From the NCBI RefSeq assembly GCF_013337115.1, contig NZ_SGWE01000004.1:806001-870000 (forward strand): a stretch of DNA of 64,000 nt, written 5' to 3'. Below the pieces are notes generated by a model that searched no databases, was not told the origin of the DNA, and saw only the letters and a program-made list of their open reading frames with translations. Below, piece after piece: positions 38,567-48,003 of this stretch (the stretch's first letter is position 1; each line of letters begins with the position of its first letter). The translations under genes and the position numbers were made by a program. Source of the DNA: Deinococcus sp. JMULE3. Its GTDB lineage: Bacteria; Deinococcota; Deinococci; Deinococcales; Deinococcaceae.

Positions 38567-39193
38567 ATGTTCAGTTCGGGCCTCATCGAGCGTCCGGTGT
38601 CGTGGGTGGCGCTGGCGGGCTTCATGGGCACCGGCAAGAGCCGGATCGGCTGGGAACTGTCGCGGGCGCTGGCGCTGCACTTCGTGGATACCGACAAGCT
38701 GATCACGCGCGTGGTCGGCAAGAGCATCCCGGAGGTGTTCGCGCAGGAGGGCGAGGGGTACTTCCGCGCCTGCGAGCACGAGGTCGTGGGGCGCGTGACC
38801 CGGCTGGAGCACGCCGTGATCAGCCTGGGCGGCGGGACGTTCATCCAGGAGGACAACCGCCGCTGCCTGCTGGAACGCGGGCCGGTGGTGGTGCTGTGGG
38901 CGACGCCGGAGACGGTGTACCAGCGCACGAAGCACAGCGACCGGCCGCTGCTGCGCACCGAGGACCCCCTCGAGCGTATCCGCACGCTGATGGACGAGCG
39001 CGCCCCGGTGTACCAGCAGGGCACCATCCACGTGCACAGCGACGGGCGGCCCAGCGAGGAGATCGTCGAGGAGATCATCGACCGGCTGTGGTCGTGGGCG
39101 GACGCGCAGCACGCCTGGGCACTGGATCATGCGGCTCTGGATCACGCGGCGCCCGACCACACACCGGGCGGGGAGTCGCGTGCGTCGGATTGA
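38567..39193 (+). CDS. aroK: Shikimate kinase
   Basis: A 208-residue P-loop kinase phosphorylating shikimate. Walker A is GFMGTGKS (about 18-25), the shikimate-binding Asp is in VDTDKLI, and the GG loop is SLGGGTFIQ. The lid Arg is in HSDRPLL. The ATG at 38567 is preferred because of the TACACT box. An in-frame ATG at 38417, directly after the aroC stop, would add a 50-residue extension with no kinase homology. Overlaps aroB by 14 bp. Confidence 0.9.
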   Translation: MFSSGLIERPVSWVALAGFMGTGKSRIGWELSRALALHFVDTDKLITRVVGKSIPEVFAQEGEGYFRACEHEVVGRVTRLEHAVISLGGGTFIQEDNRRCLLERGPVVVLWATPETVYQRTKHSDRPLLRTEDPLERIRTLMDERAPVYQQGTIHVHSDGRPSEEIVEEIIDRLWSWADAQHAWALDHAALDHAAPDHTPGGESRASD

Positions 39194-40235
39194 GGTCGGC
39201 GGCGCGCACCCCTACGCGGTGGAGGTCGGTGCGGACCTGCTGGACACGCTGCGGGTTCCCGAGCGGCACGTCGCCCTGATTCACCCGGTCGACCTGCCCC
39301 AGGAATTCGTGATGCGGGTGCAGGCGGCGCTGCAACCCACCGTGACGATTCCCGTGCCCGCGCGGGACGACTGCAAGACGCTGGAGGTCCTCTCGGGCGT
39401 CCTCTCCCAGCTGGCGGGCGCGAACATTCCCCGCGACGGCGCGGTCGTGGGACTGGGAGGCGGCGCGGCGACCGATCTGGCGGGCTTCGCGGCGGCCAGC
39501 TACCTGCGCGGCGTGGCGTTCTACACGCTGCCGACCACGCTGCTGGGCATGGTGGACGCGGCGGTGGGCGGCAAGACCGGCGTGAACCTCCCCGAGGGGA
39601 AGAACCTGGTGGGCGCGTTCTGGCCACCGCGCGCCGTCTGGTGCGACACGGACACGCTGGGCACCCTGCCCGGCGCGGTGTTCCGCGAGGGCGCCGCCGA
39701 GGCGTTCAAGCACGGCCTGATCAGCGACCCCACGCTGCTGGACCGCGTGCTGTCCCCGGACTTCCGGCCCGGCGGCCCACTGCTGGAAGGCACGCTGGCC
39801 GACGCGATCGCCGTGAAGGCGGGCGTCGTCACCCGCGACCTGACCGAGCGGGGCGAGCGGGCGTACCTGAACTTCGGGCACACGCTGGCGCACGCGCTGG
39901 AGGCCGTCACGCACCACGGCGTGTCCCACGGCGACGCCGTCGGGTACGGGATGCACTACGCGGCGCGGCTGTCGCGTGCGCTGGGCGGCGCGGACCTGAC
40001 CGGGCACACCCGCGCGTTCCTGACGTGGCAGCAGCCGACACCCCTGCCCCCCGTGAGCTTCGAGGACGCCCTGACCTTCATGGCCCGCGACAAGAAGGCC
40101 GACGCGGACGGCGTGCGCTTCGTGCTCCTGCGCGACCTCGCGCAGCCGTACCTGACGCGCGTTCCCGACAGCGTGCTGCGCGAGGAATTCAGCGGCTGGC
40201 AGGACGACCTGCGCGACCTCAACCTGCTGGCCTGA
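39180..40235 (+). CDS. aroB: 3-dehydroquinate synthase
   Basis: A 351-residue NAD- and zinc-dependent enzyme of the shikimate pathway. Conserved blocks are [62 protein letters not shown], and the metal-site [11 protein letters not shown] and HGDAVGYGM. The GTG at 39180 overlaps the aroK end and has GGGGAG upstream; an earlier start would add sequence without homology. Confidence 0.95.
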   Translation: MRRIEVGGAHPYAVEVGADLLDTLRVPERHVALIHPVDLPQEFVMRVQAALQPTVTIPVPARDDCKTLEVLSGVLSQLAGANIPRDGAVVGLGGGAATDLAGFAAASYLRGVAFYTLPTTLLGMVDAAVGGKTGVNLPEGKNLVGAFWPPRAVWCDTDTLGTLPGAVFREGAAEAFKHGLISDPTLLDRVLSPDFRPGGPLLEGTLADAIAVKAGVVTRDLTERGERAYLNFGHTLAHALEAVTHHGVSHGDAVGYGMHYAARLSRALGGADLTGHTRAFLTWQQPTPLPPVSFEDALTFMARDKKADADGVRFVLLRDLAQPYLTRVPDSVLREEFSGWQDDLRDLNLLA

Positions 40236-40303
40236 CCGCCCCCATCCATCCGGGCTGCACAATCCGCCCCTGGCCCACACGCCGGGGGCGGTACGCTGCG
40301 GGC

Positions 40304-40735
40304 ATGCTGCTCGTGCTGAACGGCCCCAACCTCAACCGACTCGGCCTGCGGGAACCCGGCGTGTACGGCTCCCAGACCCTCGAAGACCTGGAACGGCAGT
40401 GCGACGCCTGGGGCGCGGAACTCGGGCAGGCCGTCACCTGCCGCCAGAGCAACTACGAGGGCCAGCTCATCGAATGGATCCACGAGGCCGAGGAGCACGG
40501 CTTCACCGGCATCGTCCTGAACCCCGGCGCGCTGACGCACTACTCGTACGCGCTGCGCGACGCCATCGCCGGACAGCGCGTCCCCGTGATCGAGGTGCAC
40601 ATCAGCAACGTGGACGCCCGCGAGGAATTCCGCCACAGGAGCGTCACGGCCGCCGTGTGCCGCGGCAAGATCAGCGGCCTGGGCTTCCTCGGCTACCGCC
40701 TGGGCCTGGAGGCGCTGGTCGAGGGGCAGGGATGA
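40304..40735 (+). CDS. aroQ: 3-dehydroquinate dehydratase, type II
   Basis: A 143-residue dodecameric dehydratase. The active-site pieces are visible: LNGPNLNRLGLREPGVYG with the catalytic Tyr, QSNYEGQLIEWIHEA, NPGALTHYSYALRDA, and EVHISN with the catalytic His. The ATG at 40304 follows TACGCT (40292-40297) by 6 nt: leaderless. Overlaps the esterase gene by ATGA. Confidence 0.95.
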   Translation: MLLVLNGPNLNRLGLREPGVYGSQTLEDLERQCDAWGAELGQAVTCRQSNYEGQLIEWIHEAEEHGFTGIVLNPGALTHYSYALRDAIAGQRVPVIEVHISNVDAREEFRHRSVTAAVCRGKISGLGFLGYRLGLEALVEGQG

Positions 40736-41550
40736 GCAACTGGCAGCCCTACCCGCGCCGGGCGGACAGCACCGTGACCGGGGAACTCTGGCAGCTGGAC
40801 GGCGTGAGCGACGCGCAGCACGCACCCCGGCCCGTGCTGGTGTGGCTACCGCCCTCCTATCACGCGGACACGTTGCGGCGGTACCCGGTCGTGTACTTCC
40901 ACGACGGGCAGAACGTGTTCGACGCCGCCACCAGTTACAGCGGCGAGTGGAGTGCCGACGAGACCCTGACCGCCCTGGCCGCGCAGGGCACCGAGGCCAT
41001 CGCCGTCGGCATCCCCAACGGCGGGGACCGCCGCTTCCACGAGTACAGCCCGGTCGAGAACCCCGACTACCCGCAGGGCGGCGGAGGCGGTGCGGACGCC
41101 TACGTGGCGTTCCTGACCGGCACGGTGAAACCCGCCGTGGACGCCGCTTTCCGCACGCGGCCCGGCCCGGACGACACGGTCGTGATCGGCTCCAGCATGG
41201 GCGGCGTGATCAGCCTGCACGCCTGGCTGACCTGCCCCGACGTGTTCGGGCACACCGGGATCATGAGCCCCGCCTTCTGGACGAACGGCGGCTTCTCGCT
41301 GCGACAGGCGCAGCAGGCCCCTCTGCCAGTCGGGCGCGTGTGGGTGGACATTGGTGGGCGGGAAAGCCCCGAGTTCCCGGACCGGATGCGCGCCTACTGG
41401 ACCGAGGCCCACGCCTTCGCGGACACCCTGAGCGCCCGGGGCCTGGGCGAGAAGCTGCGCTTCCAGGCCGACCCGGCCGCCCCGCACCATGAGAGTGCCT
41501 GGGCGTCCCGGCTGCCCGCCGCACTGCGCTTCCTGCTGACCGGGCTGTGA
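40732..41550 (+). CDS. Esterase D-type alpha/beta hydrolase
   Basis: A 272-residue esterase of the IroE/Fes/esterase D family. Its oxyanion region is PVVYFHDGQNVFDAATSYSGEW, the nucleophile elbow GSSMGG has Ser at about 155, and a catalytic His is likely in AAPHHESAW. No signal peptide, so cytosolic. Coupled to aroQ by an ATGA overlap, although a role in aromatic synthesis is not apparent. Substrate unknown. Confidence 0.85.
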   Translation: MSNWQPYPRRADSTVTGELWQLDGVSDAQHAPRPVLVWLPPSYHADTLRRYPVVYFHDGQNVFDAATSYSGEWSADETLTALAAQGTEAIAVGIPNGGDRRFHEYSPVENPDYPQGGGGGADAYVAFLTGTVKPAVDAAFRTRPGPDDTVVIGSSMGGVISLHAWLTCPDVFGHTGIMSPAFWTNGGFSLRQAQQAPLPVGRVWVDIGGRESPEFPDRMRAYWTEAHAFADTLSARGLGEKLRFQADPAAPHHESAWASRLPAALRFLLTGL

Positions 41551-41608
41551 CACCGCACCACACGGATGCCGTCCGGGCCCTCTCCCTACGACCTGGTGTA
41601 CACGAGAC

Positions 41609-41637
41609 TTGCCCCGTCTGCGCTCTTCTGGTACCCT
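41609..41637 (+). promoter_or_regulatory. Promoter of rplM-rpsI
   Basis: TTGCCC (41609-41614), a 17-bp spacer, TACCCT (41632-41637). The transcript should start near 41644, giving an unusually long (about 120 nt) leader for this genome. Confidence 0.65.
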
Positions 41638-41762
41638 TGCGTTTAGTGTCTCGCGCTTGGTAGGGCCGAGATGACCGGGAGGCACCCGGACACGCCAGCA
41701 GCCTTCTCCCCCGTCGGCCTGGACCGTGTCGCAGCCAAATCCCCTAACTTCGGAGTTTCACG

Positions 41763-42589
<827 letters not shown>

Positions 42590-42596
42590 TCCCCGC

Positions 42597-42637
42597 AAAA
42601 AAAGCCCCCGCACCTTCGGATGCGGGGGCTTTTTTTG
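42597..42637. terminator. Strong bidirectional-looking terminator after rpsI
   Basis: GCCCCCGCA (42604-42612) pairs with TGCGGGGGC (42621-42629), flanked by A7 on the left and T7-8 on the right. Confidence 0.93.
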
Positions 42638-42665
42638 TTGATGGTTGATGGTTGATAGAGGATGG
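42638..42665. repeat. Heptad-repeat element D, left array
   Basis: Four 7-bp units of the NNGATGG type (TTGATGG twice, TTGATAG, AGGATGG) starting directly after the rpsI terminator. The IS inserted 2 bp after the last unit. The partner array is at 43992-44019. Confidence 0.85.
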
Positions 42666-42744
42666 ACTGGGCTGGCCCCAAAGTTTGGACAGTTTCGAGT
42701 AGAGACTCGGCTCAAGAGCAGGGTACAACATGGGCTCTTTCTGC

Positions 42745-43623
42745 TTACCCAGGGGACGGTCTGACGTCCACATTTGCGGTGCCCTGTCCGCAAAGGGGGG
42801 CGGCAGGCCGCCCCCTGGCCTGCTGAGCAAAATCGTCAGGGGTTCGGTAGCCCAGCGAGGAATGCGGTCTTCTGGCGTTGTAAAAGTTGCGATAGCTGTC
42901 CAGGACGACACCGGCGTGCCGCGCCGAGTAGAACACCTCCAGATTCAGACATTCCTCCCGCAACCGAGAGTGGAAACTCTCAGCGAAGCCGTTCTGCCAC
43001 GGTTTCCCTGGCTGAATGAACCGAGTGCCAACGTCCTGAACCGCCAGCCAGATCCCCAGGTCGCGGGCGATGAACTCCGGGCCGTTGTCGCTGCGGATGA
43101 ATCCTGGCGCGCCACGCTTGGCAATGACCTCGTGCAGGACGTCCTTCACGTCCATGGACGTGAAGGACTCCGCCACCCGCAACGCCAGGGACTGACGGGT
43201 GAACTCATCAGTCAGCGTCAGGATCTTCAATGTCGTCCCCTCCAGGGTCTGATCGAAGAGGAAGTCATACGTCCACACGTGGTCGGGGTACGCAGCCTGC
43301 ATGGGAACACCCGCTCCCGTGCGGATCTTCTTCCGGCATCTGGTATTGACCGTCAGGTGCTCTTCCCGCCAGATGCGCCGGACCTTCTTCCGGTTGATGC
43401 GATGTCCCTCCTGGACGAGCAGCGCGTGAATGAACCGGTACCCGCGTCGAGGATGCACAAGGGCCAGTTCGCGAATGTGCTGCCGGAGATCCCCATCGTG
43501 ACGCGGCTTCGGACGGTAGTACCAGGTGGATCTGGGAATGCCCACCAGGAGGCAAGCCCGTTCGGGCTTGACCTGGGCGGCGACGAGTTGCCTCGCTGCC
43601 GCCCGTCTCTCGGCGGGCGTCAC
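42745..43623 (-). CDS. IS3-family transposase OrfB (DDE integrase core)
   Basis: 292 residues. An N-terminal HTH region (ERACLLVGIPRSTWYYRPK, HPRRGYRFIHALL) precedes the rve catalytic core with all three acidic residues visible: Asp in WTYDFLFD, Asp in RSDNGPEF and Glu in NGFAESFHSRLREECL. It begins GTG overlapping the orfA stop (GTGA) and lies in the -1 frame relative to orfA, so it could be made by reinitiation or as an OrfAB fusion. Confidence 0.95.
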   Translation of the reverse strand: MTPAERRAAARQLVAAQVKPERACLLVGIPRSTWYYRPKPRHDGDLRQHIRELALVHPRRGYRFIHALLVQEGHRINRKKVRRIWREEHLTVNTRCRKKIRTGAGVPMQAAYPDHVWTYDFLFDQTLEGTTLKILTLTDEFTRQSLALRVAESFTSMDVKDVLHEVIAKRGAPGFIRSDNGPEFIARDLGIWLAVQDVGTRFIQPGKPWQNGFAESFHSRLREECLNLEVFYSARHAGVVLDSYRNFYNARRPHSSLGYRTPDDFAQQARGRPAAPLCGQGTANVDVRPSPG

Positions 43624-43889
43624 CGCTTTTTCTGGATCACGTCCTTCATGGCATCGATTTCCAGGCGCTGCTGCCCAACAATTTTCAGGAGGCGGGCGTT
43701 CTCCTTCTCCAGACGACGAAGCCGTTTGGCTTCGTCGGGCGCCGTATCGCCGTATTTCTTCTTCCAGGCGTAAAAGGACGCCGGACTGCAGCCGAAGTCA
43801 CGGCACAGGTCCTCGACTGACTTCTCGCCCTTTTTGGCGTCCTGGAGCAGTTTGATGATCTGATCTTCGCTGAACTGCCGGTTTTTCAT
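43620..43889 (-). CDS. IS3-family transposase OrfA (HTH/leucine zipper)
   Basis: 89 residues: a HTH (FSEDQIIKLLQDAKKGEKSVEDLCRDFGCSPASFYAWKKKYG) binds the IS ends, followed by a leucine-zipper-like helix (RLRRLEKENARLLKIVGQQRLEIDAMKDV). The end QKKR is encoded by CAGAAAAAGCGG, an A-rich run just before the stop that could allow -1 frameshifting into orfB. Confidence 0.95.
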   Translation of the reverse strand: MKNRQFSEDQIIKLLQDAKKGEKSVEDLCRDFGCSPASFYAWKKKYGDTAPDEAKRLRRLEKENARLLKIVGQQRLEIDAMKDVIQKKR

Positions 43890-43991
43890 GGGGGCCTCGC
43901 TTCCCAGCCTACGGCTGGCGGGGGGGCGAGCCTGACTCTCTACTTCATCCCGTCCAGTTTTCGGGGGGCAGACCAGGACCGGCTCCCTTCT

Positions 43992-44019
43992 CTATCAACC
44001 ATCAACCATCTTCCATTAA
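43992..44019. repeat. Heptad-repeat element D, right array
   Basis: Four inverted units (CTATCAA, CCATCAA, CCATCTT, CCATTAA), which read TTGATAG, TTGATGG, AAGATGG and TTAATGG on the other strand. The last unit contains the trpD stop codon (44016-44018). Without the IS, the two arrays of D would be separated by only about 14 bp. Confidence 0.85.
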
Positions 44020-45017
44020 CGCCTCGTGTGCGCGGCGTACCGCTCCAGGATGGCCCACCCCTGCCCGCCGCGCATGACCTCGCGGGCCTGTTCGACGCCC
44101 TCGCGGATGCTCGCGGCGCGGCCCGCGGTGCGCAGGGCCGCCCCGGCGTTCAGGGCCACGATGTCCCGCTGGGCGGGCGTACCGCCGCCGGTGAGGAGCA
44201 CGCGGGTGATCTCGGCGTTCTCGGTGGGGCTGCCACCCACGATCGCCTCGCGCGGGTGCAGGCTCACGCCGGCCTCCTCGGGGTGAATCGTGCGGTCGAT
44301 GATCTCGCCGTCGCGCAGGCCGGAGACGGTGTTCACGCCGCTGACGGTGAACTCGTCCAGGCCGCTGCCGTTCACGACGGTCGCGCCGCGCGCACCCAGC
44401 AGGCGCAGCACCTCCGCCAGGGTGCGGGTCAGTTCCGGCTTGAACACACCCACGACGAGATGCGTGGCACCCGCCGGGTTGCTGAGCGGCCCCAGGATGT
44501 TGAACACGGTGCGCGCCGCGAGTTCCGAGCGGACGGGCGCGGCGTGCCGCAGGGCCGGGTGGTAGTTACGGGCGAACATGAACCCAATGCCCAGGGTGTT
44601 CACGGCGTCCGCCACCACGTCCGGCGTGGCGTCCAGATTCACGCCCAGCGCCTCGAGCACGTCGGCGCTCCCGGCGCGGCTGCTTGCGGCACGGTTGCCG
44701 TGCTTCGCGACCGGAACGCCCGCGCCCGCCACCACAAACGCCGTCGTGGTGCTGATGTTGAAGGTGTGCGCGCCGTCCCCACCGGTGCCGACAACGTCCA
44801 GCAGGACCTCGCGCGGCTCGACGTTCACTCGCACGGCGTGCTCGCGCATGGCCTGCGCGAAGCCCGCGATCTCCTCGGGCGTCTCGCCGCGCACCCGCAG
44901 GGCCGCCAGCGCCGCCGCGAGGCGCACGCCGCTCAGTTCGCCCTCCATGACCTCCCGCATGAAGGTCGCCGCCTCCACCTGCGTCAGGCGCTCTCCGTTC
45001 ATCAACCTCGCGTGCAT
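44016..45017 (-). CDS. trpD: Anthranilate phosphoribosyltransferase
   Basis: A 333-residue enzyme transferring phosphoribose from PRPP to anthranilate. The PRPP loop is DVVGTGGDGAHTFNISTTTAFV, then AKHGNRAASSRAGSADVLEALGV, and FNILGPLSNPAGATHLVVGV. The ATG at 45017 overlaps the trpG stop by one base (TGATG). Last gene of trpE-(four-helix)-trpG-trpD; its stop codon lies inside heptad element D. Confidence 0.95.
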   Translation of the reverse strand: MHARLMNGERLTQVEAATFMREVMEGELSGVRLAAALAALRVRGETPEEIAGFAQAMREHAVRVNVEPREVLLDVVGTGGDGAHTFNISTTTAFVVAGAGVPVAKHGNRAASSRAGSADVLEALGVNLDATPDVVADAVNTLGIGFMFARNYHPALRHAAPVRSELAARTVFNILGPLSNPAGATHLVVGVFKPELTRTLAEVLRLLGARGATVVNGSGLDEFTVSGVNTVSGLRDGEIIDRTIHPEEAGVSLHPREAIVGGSPTENAEITRVLLTGGGTPAQRDIVALNAGAALRTAGRAASIREGVEQAREVMRGGQGWAILERYAAHTRR

Positions 45018-45670
45018 CACTTCACTCCCTCCAGCCGCGCACGGAACGCCTGCACCTCGGTCAGGAAGTTCCGCAGCATCTCCAGTCCGTCCTCGGTGGC
45101 AATACTCTCCGGGTGGAACTGCACCCCGAACACCGGGAACTCCCGGTGCCGCAGGGCCATCACGACCTCCTCGCCGGGGTCGGTCGTCCACGCGGTCGCC
45201 ACCAGTTCCGGGGGCAGGTCCCGCACCACCAGCGAGTGGTACCGCGTGACCGTCACGCCGTCCCGCAGGCCCGCGAACAGGCCCGAACCGTCATGCCGCA
45301 CCGGGCTGGTCTTCCCGTGCACCGGCAGCAGCGCGCGGCCAACCTGCGCCCCGAAGGCCTCCCCGATACTCTGATGGCCCAGGCACACGCCCAGCACCGG
45401 CACCTCTGCCCCCAGCTCGCGGATCACAGCCACGCTCTGCCCCGCCTCGGCGGGCGTACACGGCCCCGGCGACACCACGATCGCGTCCGGATTCAGCGCC
45501 CGCACGTCATCCAGCGAAAACGCATCATTGCGCCACACCGTCAACTCCGCGCCCAGCTCACCGAAGAACTGCACCAGATTGAACGTGAACGAATCGTAAT
45601 TATCGATCAGGAGGAGGCGGAGGGGAGGGAGTGGGGAGTGGGAAGTGGGAAGTGGGGAGTGAGATGTCAT
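45017..45670 (-). CDS. trpG: Anthranilate synthase glutaminase component
   Basis: A 217-residue class I glutamine amidotransferase supplying ammonia to TrpE; it may also serve aminodeoxychorismate synthase. The catalytic Cys is in LGVCLGHQSIG, and His and Glu are in GVQFHPESIATEDG. The conserved protein begins at LRLLLIDNYDSFTFNLVQ. The only start, ATG 45670, adds MTSHSPLPTSHSPLPP, encoded by the left heptad array of element E, and overlaps the four-helix gene stop (ATGA). The element has therefore supplied a new start and tail. Confidence 0.93.
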   Translation of the reverse strand: MTSHSPLPTSHSPLPPLRLLLIDNYDSFTFNLVQFFGELGAELTVWRNDAFSLDDVRALNPDAIVVSPGPCTPAEAGQSVAVIRELGAEVPVLGVCLGHQSIGEAFGAQVGRALLPVHGKTSPVRHDGSGLFAGLRDGVTVTRYHSLVVRDLPPELVATAWTTDPGEEVVMALRHREFPVFGVQFHPESIATEDGLEMLRNFLTEVQAFRARLEGVK

Positions 45671-46064
45671 GTTCTGGCCTCCTGAACCTGAATGAAACGG
45701 GTGATGCGGCGCATCAGGACACCGAGGGTCTGAAACGCGGGGTCGAGTTGATCGGCGCTGGAGAACCGGAGGCGCAGGGCCAGTTCCAGATGGGTCAGCA
45801 GTTCATAGGCGGACCCCAGCGCGATGCGGCAGAAACGCGCCAGTTCACCCGGCGAGCCGCGCCCGACCCCCTCGGAGATATTGGCCGGAATGGACACCGA
45901 CGCGCGCCGCGCCTGACTCGTCAGGCCGTACAGTTCCGAACTGGGCCAACCGGCAGACAGTGCGTACACGTCCTCGACGAGTTGCATGCCTTCCTGCCAG
46001 ATCCGCAGGTCACGGACACTGCCGGGCATGGCCGCCGGACCACTCACCACTCACCACTTCCCAC

Positions 46065-46066
<2 letters not shown>
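45629..46066. mobile_element. Heptad-repeat element E carrying a four-helix-bundle gene (candidate mobile element)
   Basis: Left array 45629-45663: five units (GAGTGGG, AAGTGGG, and GAGTGAG types). Right array 46039-46066: four inverted units which read GAGTGGG, AAGTGGT and GAGTGGT on the other strand. The centre holds one complete gene (45667-46029, minus). The right array contains the trpE stop codon and the left array encodes the TrpG N-terminus. Same architecture as A-D but with a coding centre. Inference: the coding member of the family. Confidence 0.75.
45667..46029 (-). CDS. Four-helix-bundle protein (23S rRNA IVS / S23 / Avd-like family)
   Basis: A 120-residue basic helical protein of the TIGR02436-type family. 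It aligns block by block: DLRIWQEGMQLVEDVYALSAGWP, ELYGLTSQARRASVSIPANISEGVGRGSPGE, LARFCRIALGSAYELLTHLELAL, and a last helix MRRITRFIQVQE. Relatives are found in 23S rRNA intervening sequences, and Avd, the partner of diversity-generating retroelement reverse transcriptase, has the same fold. The ATG at 46029 fits the family; a GTG at 46050 lies inside the repeat array. It lies between trpE and trpG and is probably coupled to both. No direct role in tryptophan synthesis is expected. Confidence 0.9.
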   Translation of the reverse strand: MPGSVRDLRIWQEGMQLVEDVYALSAGWPSSELYGLTSQARRASVSIPANISEGVGRGSPGELARFCRIALGSAYELLTHLELALRLRFSSADQLDPAFQTLGVLMRRITRFIQVQEART

Positions 46067-47489
<1,423 letters not shown>

Positions 47490-47519
47490 GGGTCTCCTGG
47501 AGTTCGGGGGCGGGGGGTC

Positions 47520-47553
47520 AAAAAAACGCCCGGGTGGGAGTTCCACCTGGGCG
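47520..47553 (-). terminator. trp attenuator terminator
   Basis: On the minus strand CGCCCAGGTG (47553-47544) pairs with CACCCGGGCG (47536-47527), one mismatch, followed by T7 (47526-47520). It stands 31 bp before the trpE start. The alternative antiterminator pairs CCTGGG (within 47590-47583) with CCCAGG in its 5' arm. Confidence 0.92.
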
Positions 47554-47579
47554 CGTCCGTGCAGTGTCGGAATGCGAGA

Positions 47580-47627
47580 TCAGACCCAGGTTCTGCTGGG
47601 CCACCACCACGCACCGTACACGGTCAT
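47580..47627 (-). CDS. trpL: trp operon leader peptide
   Basis: A 15-residue open frame MTVYGAWWWPSRTWV with four Trp codons, three consecutive. The segment just after WWW (47602-47596, GGCCCAG) pairs with 47589-47583 (CTGGGTC) as region 1:2. Region 2 (CCTGGGTC) can instead pair with region 3, the 5' arm of the terminator. This is the classic Trp-codon stalling design. TATGCT lies 7 nt before the ATG, so the peptide appears to be translated from a leaderless message. Confidence 0.92.
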   Translation of the reverse strand: MTVYGAWWWPSRTWV

Positions 47628-47634
47628 GCGTGGC

Positions 47635-47640
47635 AGCATA
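47635..47640 (-). promoter_or_regulatory. -10 box TATGCT of the trp operon
   Basis: Minus-strand box 7 nt before the trpL ATG; transcription would start at or within one or two bases of that ATG. Confidence 0.65.
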
Positions 47641-47699
47641 GCGCGCCCCCCCGGCCTGAATAGCGCGTGTGTAGACAGGCTGCCGCTCGGGCGGACGGG

Positions 47700-47984
47700 T
47701 CAGCCGGGCGTGACGGTCACGGTCACTGCCTGCCCCTCCTCCAGCGCCTCGGCGCGCCGCACCGCGACCTTCACGGGCAGCAGGTACCCGCCGTCCTTCG
47801 GGAAGATCGAGGTCCGGAAGCGGGTCTCCCGCACCACTGCCTCGCAGGGGATCATGCCCCAGCCGTACGTCACGAAGCGCGCCGCGTCCTTCAGATCGGG
47901 AACCAGATCCTCCGGCACGCGCAGGAAGTAGTGCGGGGCGGGGCCGCGCCAGTGGAACAGCTCGGCGGTGAACGTCAGGGCCAT
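47700..47984 (-). CDS. DUF1905 family protein
   Basis: A 94-residue small beta-barrel-like protein (FTAELFHWRGPAPHYFLRVPEDL; GWGMIPCEAVVRETRFRTSIFPKDGGYLLPVKVAVRRAEAL). It matches the DUF1905 layout, a family without firm function and sometimes fused to YdeI/OmdA-type domains. The ATG at 47984 follows TAGGCT (47996-47991) by 6 nt: leaderless single gene. Confidence 0.85.
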   Translation of the reverse strand: MALTFTAELFHWRGPAPHYFLRVPEDLVPDLKDAARFVTYGWGMIPCEAVVRETRFRTSIFPKDGGYLLPVKVAVRRAEALEEGQAVTVTVTPG

Positions 47985-48003
47985 GCGGGCAGCCTACCCG
48001 CTT

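Larger units (their letters stand above)
42668..43975 (-). mobile_element. IS3-family (IS407-like) insertion sequence
   Basis: 1308 bp with imperfect terminal inverted repeats: left end TGGGCTGGCCCC and, on the other strand, right end TGGTCTGCCCCC, with further matches inside (GGAC; AGTAGAGA). It is flanked by the 4-bp direct repeat GGAC (42664-42667 and 43976-43979), the target size expected for the IS407 group. It encodes overlapping orfA and orfB with an intact DDE core, so it looks potentially active. It interrupts heptad element D. Confidence 0.93.

Noticed and set aside
39641..40303. Plus-strand frame upstream of aroQ as an N-terminal extension
   Set aside because: It overlaps aroB in another frame and is Arg-rich without homology; the ATG at 40304 follows a TACGCT box by 6 nt and matches the family N-terminus.
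41578..41640. tRNA or other stable RNA before rplM
   Set aside because: No cloverleaf or known RNA core could be drawn; the region is explained by a -35/-10 promoter.
45629..45663. Heptad arrays considered as simple microsatellite slippage
   Set aside because: Units vary in the same two positions, arrays occur in inverted pairs at five loci and one pair encloses a gene; slippage alone does not explain inverted pairing.
47520..47553. Hairpin read as a plain terminator for the DUF1905 side
   Set aside because: The T tract is on the minus strand, before trpE, and upstream bases supply alternative pairing and a Trp-rich leader peptide, so it is an attenuator.
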